A stretch of 64,000 nucleotides of DNA from Notamacropus eugenii (GCF_028372415.1 NC_092875.1:341489123-341553122); one strand, 5' to 3'. Shown: positions 33,480 to 45,374, numbered from the stretch's first letter. The notes: generated from the letters alone by a model not told the origin. A program made the numbers and translations.

Positions 33480-34636
33480 GAAAGAGATACTTTAACTATG
33501 CCTTAGTTAATAAAATATTGAGGTTGACACAAAAGATTAAATTGTTTAAGTTACACAAAGTTAATGCCTTTTGGGAGAAAAAAATAATTTGTGGTGGGGA
33601 AACTTTTGCATCAAATCTCTCATAAGAGATAGATATCTAAGAAAAATAGCAATTTAATAGAAATATGTGAGTATAAGATACATTCCCAATAAATAAGTAA
33701 AGGATATGAATGTTTTCCAAAAGAACATTTACAAACTGTCAACAGCAACAACATTATTAATAATAAGAGAAATATAAAATAATTTATTAACATGGAAAAT
33801 ATGATAAAATGGAAATAATCATAGTTGGAAATGCTGTTGGAAGATAGACACACTAAATCTATGTTGGTGTATCTATGAGTTGGCCCAGTTGTTGGGGGAG
33901 GGCACAGGGAAAAGTGAGGGGTGAACAACTTGGAATTGGGAGAAAAGTCACTTAACTATTTATAATCTTTAACCAATCAATGATCCTACTAATGATCCCC
34001 ATATGTGCTTATATGACCCCAAACAAGTCAAAATTAGAAAAATCCTATCTATTCTAAAATATTCATGACACTTTTTATGGTAGAAAAAAAACCTGGAAAA
34101 AACGTAGGTACTCATCAGATGGAGAATGTCTGAACAAGTTGTCATATAAATATAATGGAATATCATTGTGGGGATGTACTGGTAAATGTTTAACGACTGA
34201 CTGAGAAAAAAAGACACACCACACTTTTAAGCTGAATCTGAATTATTAACATTTTCTCCATCACTTTCTTAGACAATCAATAAAACAATAAATGAAGCCC
34301 CGTTTTGCAGCATTAGCCAATTTCTGAAGTTTAAATGCTCATATTGAAAATTTAATAATTATCTCTCACAATCTGCCTCAAATGGCTACAGTATGCTTCT
34401 AACTACTGAAAAAATATAAATATGAGAAATTCAGAGAAAAATGGGAAGATCTGTGTGAACTAAAGCAGAGTTAAGTAAATAGAAAAAATGCACAACTACT
34501 ATAATGTAAATGAAAACAAAACTAGAGGTCAAATTCTGATTAGTTATAATGAACAATCCTTGGTCTAGGAGAACTGAGGACAAAGTGTTTCCACCTCCTC
34601 TTCGTCAAGGAGCCATGGATATGGAATATTTTATAA

Positions 34637-34677
<41 letters not shown>

Positions 34678-34795
34678 TACATGGTCATTGTGTCTGTGGA
34701 TTTTGTTTAAAAGGTTTTTTTCTCTTTCACCGTTCCTCCCTGCACTTACATGAAAATTTTTCAGAGAATAAAATTTAAAAAATTACAAACAAAAG
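33480..34795 (+). mobile_element. Very old L1 3' fragment
   Basis: Weak but ordered ORF2 C-terminal landmarks: ACATTCCCAATAAATAAGTA, AAAGGATATGAATG, CATTTACAAACTGTCAACAG, then CAGATGGAGAATGTCTGAAC and a 3' end with CAGAGAATAAAATTTAAAAA. An (AT)n tract lies at 34638-34673. The reading is heavily broken. Confidence 0.55.
34638..34673. repeat. (AT)n microsatellite
   Basis: About 18 uninterrupted AT units. Confidence 0.95.
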
Positions 34796-35442
34796 AAGGT
34801 GAACGAGGAAGAGGAGAGGTAATTTTTACTTGATTAATTAAGAGGAAAAGAAGAGGGGAAGAATTAAATAACTAGATAAATAAAAAAAGAGAAATAATAA
34901 GTAAGACTATGTATATTTGTTAAAAGAGTTGTTTTTCTTGGTTTTTTTCAATGTGGAGGGGAAGGTGGGAGGGAGAGAAAAAACTTTTTTATTAATTTTA
35001 AAAAGTATAATAAAAGTTACATTAAAATATCTTCTCTGTGTGTTTTTGGAAAACTTGATTTATTTATTAAATAAAATTTTATTTGGCCATGTAATTTTAC
35101 AAGTTTTTATGCCTATGAAAGAATGACATAGGTTTTAGAAATTCACTTTGGAAGCTTAGAAATATTGACCAATTTATCCGTTATACTTGAAGCTCACTTT
35201 GATGGACAAAAGCTATATCATTTCCTTATCTTTTTACATGAAAGATTAGGGTTGCCTCATTCTACAATACCTGGAAATTACAAATGAAAATCAACATTGC
35301 TTTAATTCATTCAATGAACTGAATGTCTGTGCTAGATTCTGCAAAAGATATTTTACTAATATTTACAATCCCCTCCTTCCTTTACATTATTTTTCATCAG
35401 TTCCTTTGATACTCTTGACTTCTGTTTTTCCAAATGAATTTT
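34796..35442. other. Intergenic, L1-3'UTR-like purine tract then nothing recognised
   Basis: 34800-35030 has A/G-rich sequence ending GGAGGGGAAGGTGGGAGGGA and A-rich sequence, like a degraded L1 3'UTR. I recognise nothing in 35130-35440. Confidence 0.4.
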
Positions 35443-35586
35443 TGTTTTGTTTTGTTTTAGGCAATCAGGGTTAAGTGACTTGCTCAGGGTCACACAGCTC
35501 CTAAATGTCTGAGGCCACATTTGAACTCAGGTCCTCCTGACTCCAGGGTTGGTACGCTGTACACTGCACTGTACTAGCTGCCCCTC
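35443..35586 (-). repeat. Short tRNA-derived marsupial SINE
   Basis: The complement starts GGGGCAGCTAGTACAGTGCA, passes CTGGAGTCAGGAGGACCTGA and TGTGACCCTGAGCAAGTCAC, and ends in a CAAAACAAAAC-type tail. This short form lacks the second half seen at 12645-12850. Confidence 0.85.
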
Positions 35587-35639
35587 AAATTAATTTTCTT
35601 ATGTTTTTTTCTAATTCAGAAAAATAATTTTTGGTAATT

Positions 35640-36360
35640 TTAGTAATTTGGTAAACAACAAATATTGGATGGCATTTGGAAAAATTGGGACACTAATTCA
35701 TTATTGGTGGAGTTGTGAACTGATCCAGTCATTTTTGAGAGTTATCTAGAATTATTCCCAAAGAGTTATTAAACTGCCTATCTTCTTTGATCCAGCAATA
35801 CCACTACTAGCTCAGTTTCTCAAGATGATAAGGGAAAAAGGAAAAGAACATATATGTTCTAAAATATTTATAGCATCTCTTTGTGGTGGCAAAAAACTAG
35901 AAATTGTGGGGATACCTCTCAGCTGGGGAATGACTGAACAAGTTGTGGTATGTGATTGTTCTGTTATCAGAAATTATGAGCTCAGTGATCTTAAAACACC
36001 CGCATAGACTTACATGAAATCATGAAGACAGAAATAAGCAGAACCAATGTTGTATACAGTAATAGCAAAATTGTTTTAATAGCAACTTTGAGTGACTAAA
36101 TCATTTTGACTATTATAAATACCAAATTAGCTTCAAAGGACATGTGGAGGAAGATGCTGTCTCCATCCAGAGAAAAAACTGATAAATAGTAGTGTGTGTA
36201 GAATGGGTACACACACACACATACCTATATACATATGTACATGTTTGGGTCGAATAGTAGCTATTTCTAGGGCAGGGAGAGTGGGGAGGAAAGTAAAAAA
36301 GGGTAAAAAATGTTACACGGTTACTTTATTATATATTTAAAAGGAACATAACAGATTTGC
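35640..36360 (+). mobile_element. 5'-truncated L1 3' fragment
   Basis: Begins near the ORF2 Cys region (TTCATTATTGGTGGAGTTGT), passes CTGGGGAATGACTGAACAAG and GCATAGACTTACATGAAATC, and ends with a purine-rich 3'UTR. Diverged. Confidence 0.75.
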
Positions 36361-36469
36361 AGTTTCAAATGCAATAATTTTTTCTATTCTATTATGTTAT
36401 ACAAATGCTTGTTTTGTTTCTTAAGTTCAGAATTAAATAAATAAAATAAAAAATACAATCCCTTCAAGC

Positions 36470-36800
36470 TATGTTCCTCTATCTCTCCTCCCTTCATCAA
36501 CCAAACTTTTGGAAAAAGCTGACTGCCTCTCTTTCCTCTACTCTTAACTCATTCCTTGACCTTTTGCAATCTGGCTTCCCATTTCATCACTCAGCTGAAA
36601 CTACTCTCTTCAAAGTTACCAATGATCCCTTAATTGCCAGATTGTCCTTTTTGACTTAAATCTCCATTGGACAATGAGGACTACCCAGGTGCTGCTGAAT
36701 ATTATCTCCTCTCTAGGTTTTCATGAAAACGTTCTCTCCTGGATCTCTTGTCTGAATGCTGTTCCTGAGTCTCCAAACTCCCTTTTATTTATCAGCTTTG
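36470..36800 (+). mobile_element. LINE-2 (CR1 clade) reverse-transcriptase fragment
   Basis: The frame at 36471-36659 reads NFWKKLTASLSSTLNSFL, then LQSGFPFHHSAETTLFKVTN, the QSGFRPxHSTETALLKVTND motif of L2/CR1 reverse transcriptase (domain before the catalytic Asp). It continues in broken frames (GFHENVLSWIS) to about 36800. Confidence 0.75.
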
Positions 36801-37904
36801 TATTAATTTCTATTAACTATATATATTCCCAAACTTCTTGTCTTTACCATTATAATGAAAAATTTAAATAATTCTTTCTGCTTGATAGAAGATACAGTAA
36901 GAGAGGAACTGAAATCACCTTCACCCCACTCAACCCTGATACATTTATCAAGTGATAACACATCTCGATTGCCACATGGTGGGAACATGGTCTGGATACC
37001 ACCCCAGGTATAAATGCAAGTCTGTCAGCTGAGGATAGGGTTGGCTGAGGAACCTCATCGCAGATCTGGGGCTTGTATCACACCAATAAACTAACTGAAA
37101 ATGGGGAATTTGAATGAGTGAAGAAAGCATTTCAGCTAATACCTGAGAAGGAACTTGGGGGGAAGGGAAAAGGAAAGAGAATTCTTTGGCTTCAGCCTTA
37201 GTGTGTCATCACACATACAAACACTCTAGAGAAGAAGACATCATGAATTTTGATGGACCAGAGTATTTATACTATTTTTTTGATATTTCAGCAATATTCC
37301 TGGGACAGTAGTAACAAGCAGCAGTGCCTATGTGTAAGGGCCAAGGACACATTGGATGTGATAAGGAATGATTGAAGGCTCTACAAATAGCCCAACTGAA
37401 AAATTATACTCTATTTAACCGGAATATCTTGAGAACTCTAGAAAAAGAATTTCTCCAAAGTATGACTTTGCTTCATGTGTTCTGTAAACTTTAGCTGTTT
37501 TTCCTTGGACTCTATATGTAAGATATATGACTCTATATGGTGAGATAGTGTCACAGACTTTTGTGAAGATGTTTTGTATCAATTATACCTTCTCATTAAA
37601 TACCCCTTTCTAAAAGCTAATTATAATTTGGCTTACTAATTAATATCAAATAATAATTTTGATGAGAAGCATATCTTGGGAGTAGATGAGCTTCAGTATT
37701 AGGAAAACTCCTAGTGCCTCAGGGATAATCCCAGAACCCAGAGTGGATTTAGTAGCCATTGGAGTTCTAGACTTGAATTTCTGAGGGTTACTAGGTCTCT
37801 TCAGAGTTCCAGGGTTATATCTCTGAGGGATTGGGAGTTTTCCTAATATTGGAGTTGAATGGTGACTGGGATGATAGCCCCAGTGCCTGTGATAATAATA
37901 TAAA
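36801..37904. other. Intergenic, nothing recognised
   Basis: No exon, RNA gene or named repeat recognised. A short direct repeat of TATATGTAAGATATATGACT character is present near 37513-37540. Confidence 0.4.
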
Positions 37905-37964
37905 CTACTGTGCAGAATCTTAGTACTAGAAGGTACCTTCAGTGATCATTTAATCCAGATTAAT

Positions 37965-37978
37965 AGATGAGGATTCTT
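37965..37978. repeat. Target-site duplication of antisense L1, left
   Basis: AGATGAGGATTCTT, identical to 39936-39949. The interrupted sequence (37905-37978 and 39936-40010) looks like a diverged MIR3-type repeat (GGTACCTTCAGTGATCATTT). Confidence 0.88.
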
Positions 37979-39935
37979 TTCTAAAAAATTAAATTATTTT
38001 GTTTTCAGTGTTTGACAATCACTTCCATATACCTTAGATTTTTTTCCATACCCTCTCCCTAGTCTCCCCCTCCTTCCCCACTCCTTCCCTGAGACAGCAT
38101 ACAATCTTATATAGGTTCTACAAGTACTTTCCTATTAAATATATGTTGCATAGAAGAATTAAAATGAATGGAAGTAACCATAAAACAAAACAAAACAAAA
38201 CATAATACAAAAGATAATGATCTGCTTCTATCTGTGATCCAATTCCATAGTTCTTTCTCTGGTTGTAAAAAGCATTTTGTCTCAAGAGTCCGTTGAAAAT
38301 TTTTTAAGTCCATGCATTTCAATGAAGTACTAAGTATACTAGAAAAATTCCTCACACGCTGTGGTTGTTGCTGTGTACAAAGTTCTCCTGGTTCTGCTCC
38401 TTTCACTCAGCATCAGTTCGTATAAGTCTTTCCAGGCTTTTCTGAAGTCTTCCTGCTCATTGTTTTTCACAGCACAATAGTATTCCATTACATTCATATA
38501 CCACAACTTGTTCAGCCATTCCCCAATTGATAGGCATCCCCTTGATTTCCAATTTTTGGCCACCACAAAGAGAGCTGCTATAAATATTTTTGTATATGTG
38601 GGACCCTTTCCCATTTCTATGATCTCTTTGGGATAGAGCCCCAGAAACCATATTGCTGGGTCAAAGGGTATGCACATTTTTGTAGCCCTTTGGACATAGT
38701 TCCAAATTGTTCTCCAGAATGGTTAGATCAGCTCACAATTCTACCAACAATGAATTAGTGTTCCAACTCTCCCACATCTTCTCCAACAATTGTCATCTTC
38801 CTGTTTTGTCATGTTAGTCAATCTAATAGATGTGATGTGGTACCTCAGAGTTGTTTTGATTTGTATCCCTCTAATCAATAGTGATTTAGAGCATTGTTTC
38901 ATATGATTATAGATAGTATTAATTTCTTCCTCTGAAAACTGTTTGTTCATATCCTTTGACCATTTATCAATTAGGGAATGATTTGTATTCTTGTACATTT
39001 GACTCAATTCTCTATATATTTTAGAAATGAGACCTTTATCACAGACACTAGTTGCAAAAATTCTTTCCCATTTTTCTTCTTCCCTCCTAATCTTGGTTGC
39101 ATTGGGTTTGTTTGTGCAAACACTTTTCAATTTAAGGTAATCAAAATTATCCATTTTGCACTTCATAATGTTCTCTATCTCTTGTGTGGGTCATAAATTT
39201 TTCCATTCTCCATAAATCTGACAAATACACTATTCCTTGCTCCCCTAATTTGTTTATAGTATCAATCTTTATACCTAGATCATGTATCCATTTGGACTTT
39301 ATTCTTGTGTATGGTGTCAGGCATTGGTCTATGCCTGGTTTCTGCCATACTGTTATCCAGTTTTCCCAGAAATTTTTGTCAAACAGTGAGTTTTTATCCC
39401 AGAAGTTGAGGTCCTTGGGTTTATCAAACAGTAGATTGCTATATTCATTGACTACAGTGTCTTGAGTACCTAACCTATTCCACTGGTATTACCCCTCTGT
39501 TTCTTAGCCAGTACCAAGTAGTTTTGATGATTGTTGCTTTATAATACAATCTGAGGTCTGGTAGGACTGGGTTACCTTCCCTAGCATTTCTTTTCATTAG
39601 CTCCCTTTTGTCCTAGACCTTTTGTTCTTCCAGATGAATTTTGATATTATTTTTTCTAGCTCTAGAAAATAATTATCTGGTACTTTAATTGGTAAGGCAC
39701 TGAATAAGTAAATTAATTTAGGTAGAATTGTCATTTTTATTATATTAGCTTGGTCTACCCACAAGTAACTGATGTTTTTCCACATACTTAGATCTGACTT
39801 TATTTGTGTGAAAAGTGTTTTGTAATTGTATTCATATAGTCCCTGGGTTTGTTTTGGTAGTTATACTCCCAGATATTTTATGGTGTCTACTGTAACTTTA
39901 AATGGGATTTCTCTTTCTATCTCTTGCTGTTGGGC
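37979..39935 (-). mobile_element. 5'-truncated L1 with target-site duplication
   Basis: About 1.96 kb on the - strand, from an ORF2 position in late RT (near the EIPFK equivalent) to the 3'UTR. Three fairly long open pieces remain: 39785-39597 ([20 protein letters not shown]), 39166-38741 (141 codons with NFDYLKLKSV and [11 protein letters not shown]) and 38677-38339 (112 codons, [18 protein letters not shown], ending like the young ORF2). Fewer lesions than elements A-D, so it is of intermediate age. The flanks are a perfect 14-bp duplication. Confidence 0.9.
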
Positions 39936-39949
39936 AGATGAGGATTCTT
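39936..39949. repeat. Target-site duplication of antisense L1, right
   Basis: Second copy of AGATGAGGATTCTT at the truncated 5' end of the L1. Confidence 0.88.
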
Positions 39950-40017
39950 AGACCAGGATCTAGGAAAGGATTTCATAGATCACTTCCCAGAAGCGATTTC
40001 AGTCATTTCATAGATAG

Positions 40018-40282
40018 GGACTGGTAGGTGGCTCAGTAGATAGAGTGTTGGGCCTGGAGTCAGGAAGATCTGAGTTCCAATCTGGCCTCAAGCACTCTCT
40101 TTGTGACTCTGGGCAAGTCACTTAATTTCTGTTTGCCTCAGTTTTCTCATCTATAAAATGGCATTAATAAAAGCAACTACTTCCTAGAGTTGTTGTGAGG
40201 ATCAAATGAGGTAATAGTTGTAAAATGCTTAGCCCAGTGCCTGACATACAGTAGGCCCAATATAAATGTTGGCTGTTGTTAT
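40018..40282 (+). repeat. tRNA-headed MIR/CORE-SINE
   Basis: TAGGTGGCTCAGTAGATAGA head, GGAGTCAGGAAGATCTGAGT, GGGCAAGTCACTTAA, TTGTTGTGAGGATCAAATGA, and the end CCTGACATACAGTAGGC. Copies of the same plan lie at 49050-49332 (-) and 53480-53750 (+). Confidence 0.85.
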
Positions 40283-40369
40283 TTGACAAAGGTCACATAC
40301 CTGCTGTTGTTGTTCAGTTGTTTTCCAAATCTAGGTAGAACTCCTTGCACTACTCCATATTATGTAAGA

Positions 40370-41830
40370 AGAGAGGGCTTTTGGATGATTCAAATGTTGA
40401 TGATTCCAAAATCTATTCTGCATGAACCAGTCTGTTCATCTCCCATCTCCAACTGCCTTTTACACATAAATTGGAAGTCCAGTAGACATCTTAAACTCAA
40501 TATGTCCTCTGAAGGGAATTATAATTTTCATATTAATCAACATGATATATGTAATGAATATGCTAATAATTTAGATTTTTCAAAATTGCTTCTTCTGGCT
40601 TGCAAGTCAGAAGCTTACAATGCAGCTTGAAAGGACTAATCAAACCCTTGACAAAGTACTCTTAATCACTGCATTCTTGCGCTTGTGTATTTTAAGTGAA
40701 GCAAATCAAAGACTGCAGAACCTGTTCCTGTCATGGAATTCTGATCCTATGACCCACCAAGTAACAACCCCCAATGGCCTGAAACAATACTGTTCCCACA
40801 AAACTCCAGACCATCTCTTTTGTGGACTTATGGGCTTGTTGTGGAAAACTGCTCAGGCCCTGAAAAATGCTTGTTTGTAATCCACCTTCCCCCCACCTCC
40901 TGCCTTCCCCCCACCCCCCACCTTCCCACCCCCACCCCCTCCTTCCCACTTGTGATTTATGTATATAATCTCTGTCTCCTCTAAAGAAGTTCTGTATTAT
41001 GAATTCTACAGGAGAATTCTGATCAGGAGAATTCCTGATTTGTAAATTTGTTCTTCATAATGAAACTAATTAATTAAACCACTATTTGAACACTGGCGCT
41101 TTGTCTCTGACCTGTTTAACCATACTCAGGGTAGAGACTGGCTCAGTGAAATACTGTTAACAGTCCAAAACTGAACTTTCCCCCAACATCTCCCCTCCTC
41201 CCAACTTTCTTATTACTACTGTTGAGGGCAAAACCATCCTCACCGTTCCTCAGGTTCACAACCTATGTGTCATTCTGGACTTCTCACTATTCTTTACTTC
41301 CTTTAATCTATTGCCAAAGCCTGTCAATTTCGCCTTTGTGATATGTCTTGAATATGCCCCCTTCTCTCCTTTGACACAGCCACCATCTTACCTTTGCAGT
41401 CTTCTTACACTTTATTCCGCAAGATATTCTGTTTGATCCAATGACACTGGCCTCCTGGCTATTCCTGAACAAAATACTCCATCTCCCAGCTCTGGTCATT
41501 TTCTCTTGCTGCCCCACGCCCCCTCCACCTCCCATGTCTGGAATGTTCTCCTTCCTCATCTCTGCCTACTGACTTCCCTGGCTTCCTTCACAGTCCATAG
41601 GAAGCCTTTCCCAACCCCTCTTAATTCTAGTGCCTCTCTCCTATTAATCATTTCCTATTTATTCTGTATATAGCTTGTTTATATTTATTTGTTTGCTGTC
41701 TCCCCCATTAGACTGTGAGCTCCTGGAAGGTAGGAACTGTTATTTGCCAGTTTTTGTATCTCCAGCACTTAGCACAGTGCCTGGCACTTAGCAGGCACTT
41801 AAAAAGTGTTTATTGATTGATTGAGATAAG
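40370..41830 (+). mobile_element. LINE-2 3' end, split by an LTR-like insertion
   Basis: 40370-40507 matches the L2 stretch coding for the region after the RT (TGATTCCAAAATCTATTCTG, CTTAAACTCAATATGTCC). 41163-41830 continues (TTGAGGGCAAAACCATCC, CAACCTATGTGTCATTCTGG) through the 3' part (CCCCATTAGACTGTGAGCTC, CACAGTGCCTGGCACTTAGC) to a TTTATTGATTGATTGA end. The sequence joins across the insertion at GTCC. Confidence 0.8.
40508..41162 (+). mobile_element. Probable solo LTR inserted in LINE-2
   Basis: A 655-base block bounded by GTCC (40504-40507 and 41163-41166), with L2 sequence continuous across. It has a C-rich tract (40885-40950), a TATATAA-like box near 40961, ATTAAA near 41072, and ends GTTAACA. 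The start lacks a clean TG. I infer an LTR from length, context and signal order; the 115-codon frame at 40283-40630 crosses the junction and is not a gene. Confidence 0.5.
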
Positions 41831-42370
41831 ATAGTCAAGAAAGATCTCCTGGAAGAGGTAGCATTTAATTTGGTCTTTGAGCAAAGGTAGAATTTGGATA
41901 GATGGGGTCTGGGAAGATAAATGTAAGGCGTGAAAGACCTTCCAGATAGAGGGAGTGGAGTAAACAAAGAAATGTAGAGAGATAAGAAGTTGTGTTCAAG
42001 GGGCTATGTTTAGAATGGGGTGGAGAAACTGCAGCCTCAAGGCCACAAGCAGCCCTCTAGGTCCTCAAGTGCGATCCTTTGATTGAATACAAACTTCACA
42101 AAACTTGTTCTATGAAGTTTGGATTCAGTCAAAGGGTTGCACTTGAGGACCTAGAGGGCCACATGCAGCCTTGAGGTCAAAGCTTCCCCATCCCTGGTTT
42201 AGAATATTTTAACTGAAGTGAAGAGTTGTTATAGCAGAATTGTGAGAACATTGTAAAGTTTGGCTGGAACCTGTGAGTCATTGGGAAACTACAGAAAATT
42301 TTAGAGAGGGAAAGTGCTAAGAAGAAAAATATAGAAGATGGGATCTGCTTCTAAGTGGAAGGCAATGAAT
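41831..42370. repeat. Unnamed ancient repeat, interrupted by a hAT element
   Basis: 41831-42008 (AGATCTCCTGGAAGAGGTAG, CAAAGGTAGAATTTGGATAG) and 42205-42370 (TTGGCTGGAACCTGTGAG) follow the order of a common mammalian repeat whose other parts may lie at 52540-52720, 55730-56060, 56500-56800, 58741-58925 and 59095-59430. I do not know its family name. Confidence 0.4.
42017..42196. mobile_element. Palindromic non-autonomous hAT transposon, copy 1
   Basis: A 180-base element with an 8-bp duplication GTTTAGAA on both sides (42009-42016, 42197-42204), the hAT hallmark. The two arms are inverted repeats: CCCTCTAGGTCCTCAAGTGC on the left and its complement near 42144-42163 on the right, so most of the element can fold as a hairpin. 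Outer ends read TGGGGTGG and CCCCATCCCTG. A relative lies at about 59815-60015. Confidence 0.85.
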
Positions 42371-42394
42371 TGCTAGCATGCCAAAGCATGGTAC

Positions 42395-42515
42395 ATGAAC
42401 ATTATGTGCCCTTAGGCAGACTTAACCTCTCTAGTCATTAGATTCTTCATCTGTTAAATGAGGGAGTTGGACTTGGTGACCTCTGAAGTTCTCTCAGGCT
42501 CGACATACAGGATCT
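42395..42515 (+). repeat. MIR3-like SINE fragment
   Basis: AACCTCTCTAGTCATTAGAT, CATCTGTTAAATGAGGGAGT and TTGGTGACCTCTGAAGTTCT follow the MIR3 core and tail. Confidence 0.6.
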
Positions 42516-42947
42516 GTTTTAGAAGTCTGAGTTGAGATCAAGGTGATAGAGTTTAGTGGAAAGATCCAATAGAGACTGTTGGAAAGGGAGCTAGAGCTTA
42601 GAAGAAAGGTCAAGTTTGAAAATCATTTCTGCATGTGATATATAAAAAAGTTCAAGAGACATAGGTTGTGGGTAATTAGTCATTTTATTAATCATGCTAT
42701 TGGATAATTAATAAAAGAGGTCAGTGACACTCTTGAATGCCAAAGACCTCTCATGAAACCCATTCAACTGCTTACATGCCCTTGGAAAAGTGGGTATTTC
42801 TGAGGGTGGCAATCAACTCTGATTGATTAGCAGTTAATGAGAAGAATGAATATTGTAATGAGATGTGAAACCATTCTAATGAAGGCTGGGGAAAATGTGA
42901 CTTTGATCTCTCTTGCTCCCAGACCCATCCCAGCAAGCAAGCTAGAC

Positions 42948-43215
42948 CAGCACTTCTTAAACTGTGGGTCACGACCCCAAATGGGGTAAAAAATGGCAAC
43001 AGAAAAAGGTTTCTGAATGCACAATGACCAAAAATTAATTAAAAATCAAGCACACAATGAATCTGAGGTGTTTCTGGAAACACTTGCCCATGTTTCATTG
43101 AGCAACTTCACTGCAGCCTGCATTTTGCACTGCACATGACCTCAGGCCATGTAACAGCAACAAACTGCCTAAACAGGAAAAGGGGTTAAAAGTGGAAAAA
43201 GTTTAAGAAGACCTC
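42948..43215. mobile_element. Non-autonomous hAT-like transposon with terminal inverted repeats
   Basis: The left end CAGCACTTCTTAAACTGTGG is matched by the complement of the right end AGTTTAAGAAGACC, followed inside by TGGGTCACGACCCC. Flanking octamers AGCTAGAC and ATCTAGGC agree at 6 of 8 positions, fitting a decayed hAT duplication. It has no transposase. It may interrupt an LTR whose 3' part is at 43400-43890. Confidence 0.65.
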
Positions 43216-43299
43216 ATCTAGGCAAAGGATCTGCCTCCACCTAAGCCTGAATAGAACACAATGGACTGGAATTTACCTGAAACTCTTGTAAGGCTCTCT

Positions 43300-43890
43300 A
43301 GTAGAGTGGGGTCTATGACCCAGCAGGAATAGTTCATACCACAAAGGATTTGGGCAATCTCATCCATCAACAATGTCCTTCAGACACTGAACAACCTACA
43401 GGTTTCTGAAAAAATTCTGATCTTAATTTAACAATTGATCATAAATTAGTGGGATAGGTTTAGTGAAGACTTCTCAGATTATAATTCTTCTCCCAGGGGT
43501 GAGGTAAGACTGAGAGGCGCAAGGTTACTATATTTTTAGAACAGAATAATTCCATATAAGGACATAAAACTGCGTAGTACATTAGGGTCTCAATGATTGG
43601 ATAAAGTTTACCTAATTCATCAATGTCTTCATTTCAAAAGGGATTGGTTAGATTTCGTGTCTAGAATGTAAGATCATATTCTCAGCTAATGAGAATAATG
43701 GTCAGTGGGGGGGGGGGGGTGACGCGTTAGGGTCTATATAAATCACTGCCTTTTCTTTGTCTTAGGCTTTCCTACTCCTACAGGTTAGTCCTACTTCTCG
43801 AGAATCGAATAAATCTCTTTTCTGTCATGACTTTGAGAGGCCTCTGAGTAATTGATTTATGTAGGGACCTGCGCCTTCCCACACATAAAT
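43300..43890 (+). mobile_element. LTR-like sequence, 3' portion
   Basis: Promoter- and terminator-like order: CTATATAAATCACTGCC near 43734, a short leader, AATAAATCTCTTTTCTGTCA near 43808, then AGGCCTCTGAGTAATTGA and the end CCTTCCCACACA. A poly(G) run lies at about 43708-43720. The 5' end of the LTR was not located; it may extend left of the hAT element at 42948. No gag/pol/env sequence was seen. Confidence 0.55.
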
Positions 43891-44935
43891 ATGAGAGAAA
43901 TAATCATTTCTCTCATACAGAGATGATATCTGCAGCCATAGTCTCTGAGGAAGTGTGTAGGAACCATTCAATTGGCATACAAGTACTAAATCATAGTGTG
44001 ATTATTTATCAGTCCTCATGTTGACAGTAAAGCTATTGTCCTGAGAAGTTATCTGTCTTGTGGGTAGGAGAAACTAAGAAAACTTTTGTTTTCTTAAAGC
44101 TAATGTGGGAAGTTAGTAGTAAAATTAGTAATATAAAATGTGGATGCCACAAAATGAAATAAATTAATTGGCAGGTAGGTCCCAGGGAGAGAGGAACCAG
44201 AAAAGGTAGCCAAGGTTCATTTTGCTGGGCAACGGAATAGAAAAAAACTTTAGGATTTATATTTGTTGAAGGGATTTGGTACTCTGAGGTAAGCAGGAAT
44301 TTGTAAAATACATAGATTAAGTATTTTATTGATAAAAATTCATAATATTTTCTATTCCTTTGAAATCTTCCCTTCTTTGAAGATTTGCCTTGAAAACTGA
44401 TCCCTGACTTTCCTTAATATTACATAATATAATACTATGTAATTTTTTTCCATATGAACATAGTCACATCCAGATATTCTTCCTGACAATCTTTACTTAA
44501 GCATCCCTTGGCATGTGGAGTGTTGGGAATTGTGGGGACTGTGGGAATTGAGTGAACCACACTGACTTCATCTTCTGACTGAATTCTGGATCTATCTCAA
44601 TTTCCTTTCTATTTAATTAAGGAGCTAGTACAATTTTTATCTTGTAAGAAACTTTATTGCATTGTGTCTACTTAGCCCTGCATGACTGGGAAACTGGACT
44701 ACCTCTATAAGGAACCTAGTCAGATCTGAAGATTGATGTAAGGAGTTGAAAGAAATGATTATTAATAACCAGTGACTTGAGGAGATTCAGATTTCCCCCT
44801 TTTCATAATACTCATGTCAAGACTTCAGTCCCTGAAGTCTTAACCTAAATTAATCTCCTCTATCTAGACCCAGGTCAGGCAACCAGTATTTTGTTTAGGC
44901 TTGGGTGGGGCATAAATTCTTTGAATAGATTGCCC
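43891..44935. other. Intergenic, nothing recognised
   Basis: AT-rich sequence with no exon, RNA gene or repeat I can name. Confidence 0.4.
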
Positions 44936-44939
44936 AAGA

Positions 44940-45112
44940 CTGTTGTTGTGTTGTTGTTGTGTTTGTCCTTCATTTTGAAAGAGGACCATGACATTGGAGA
45001 AATTGCACTTGACTTTGTTTTGAGTGAGGGAGGGCTGTGCAAGATCACCAGCCTCACTTTCTCCTCCTAAGCTATCTGGATCCAGTGACCAGATATTCAT
45101 CAGGATGACTGA
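44940..45112 (+). repeat. Marsupial interspersed repeat, copy 1 of an unnamed family
   Basis: Shares with 50645-50830, in the same order: GAGGGAGGGCTGTGCAAGAT (GAGGGAGAGCTGTGCCAAGT in the other), CACCAGC-TTCACTTTC-CCTCC, and TCTGG-TCCAGTGAC-AGATAT-ATCAGGATG. A SINE or short LINE tail is likely. Followed by a GGAA-type simple repeat (45115-45150). Confidence 0.65.
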
Positions 45113-45336
45113 TGGTAAGGAAGGAAGGAAGCAAGGAAGGGAGGAAGGAAGGCCAAGACTGAGGGTAGAAGGAAGAACTAAATAACATAATCAAAGTTCA
45201 GGTCCAGCCCCTCATTGTAATATTCATTTTCTCATTACTTTTTAACAAATCAGAGTTAATTGCCACCTTGGGGAATACCTACTGTTCTAAGGGCATAAAA
45301 ACTGTGAGGCTGACATGATTGTCTTTAGTCTAACAC

Positions 45337-45374
<38 letters not shown>
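45337..45374. repeat. (AG)n microsatellite
   Basis: AG repeats with a single AA interruption; flanked by very AT-rich DNA (45380-45510). Confidence 0.92.
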
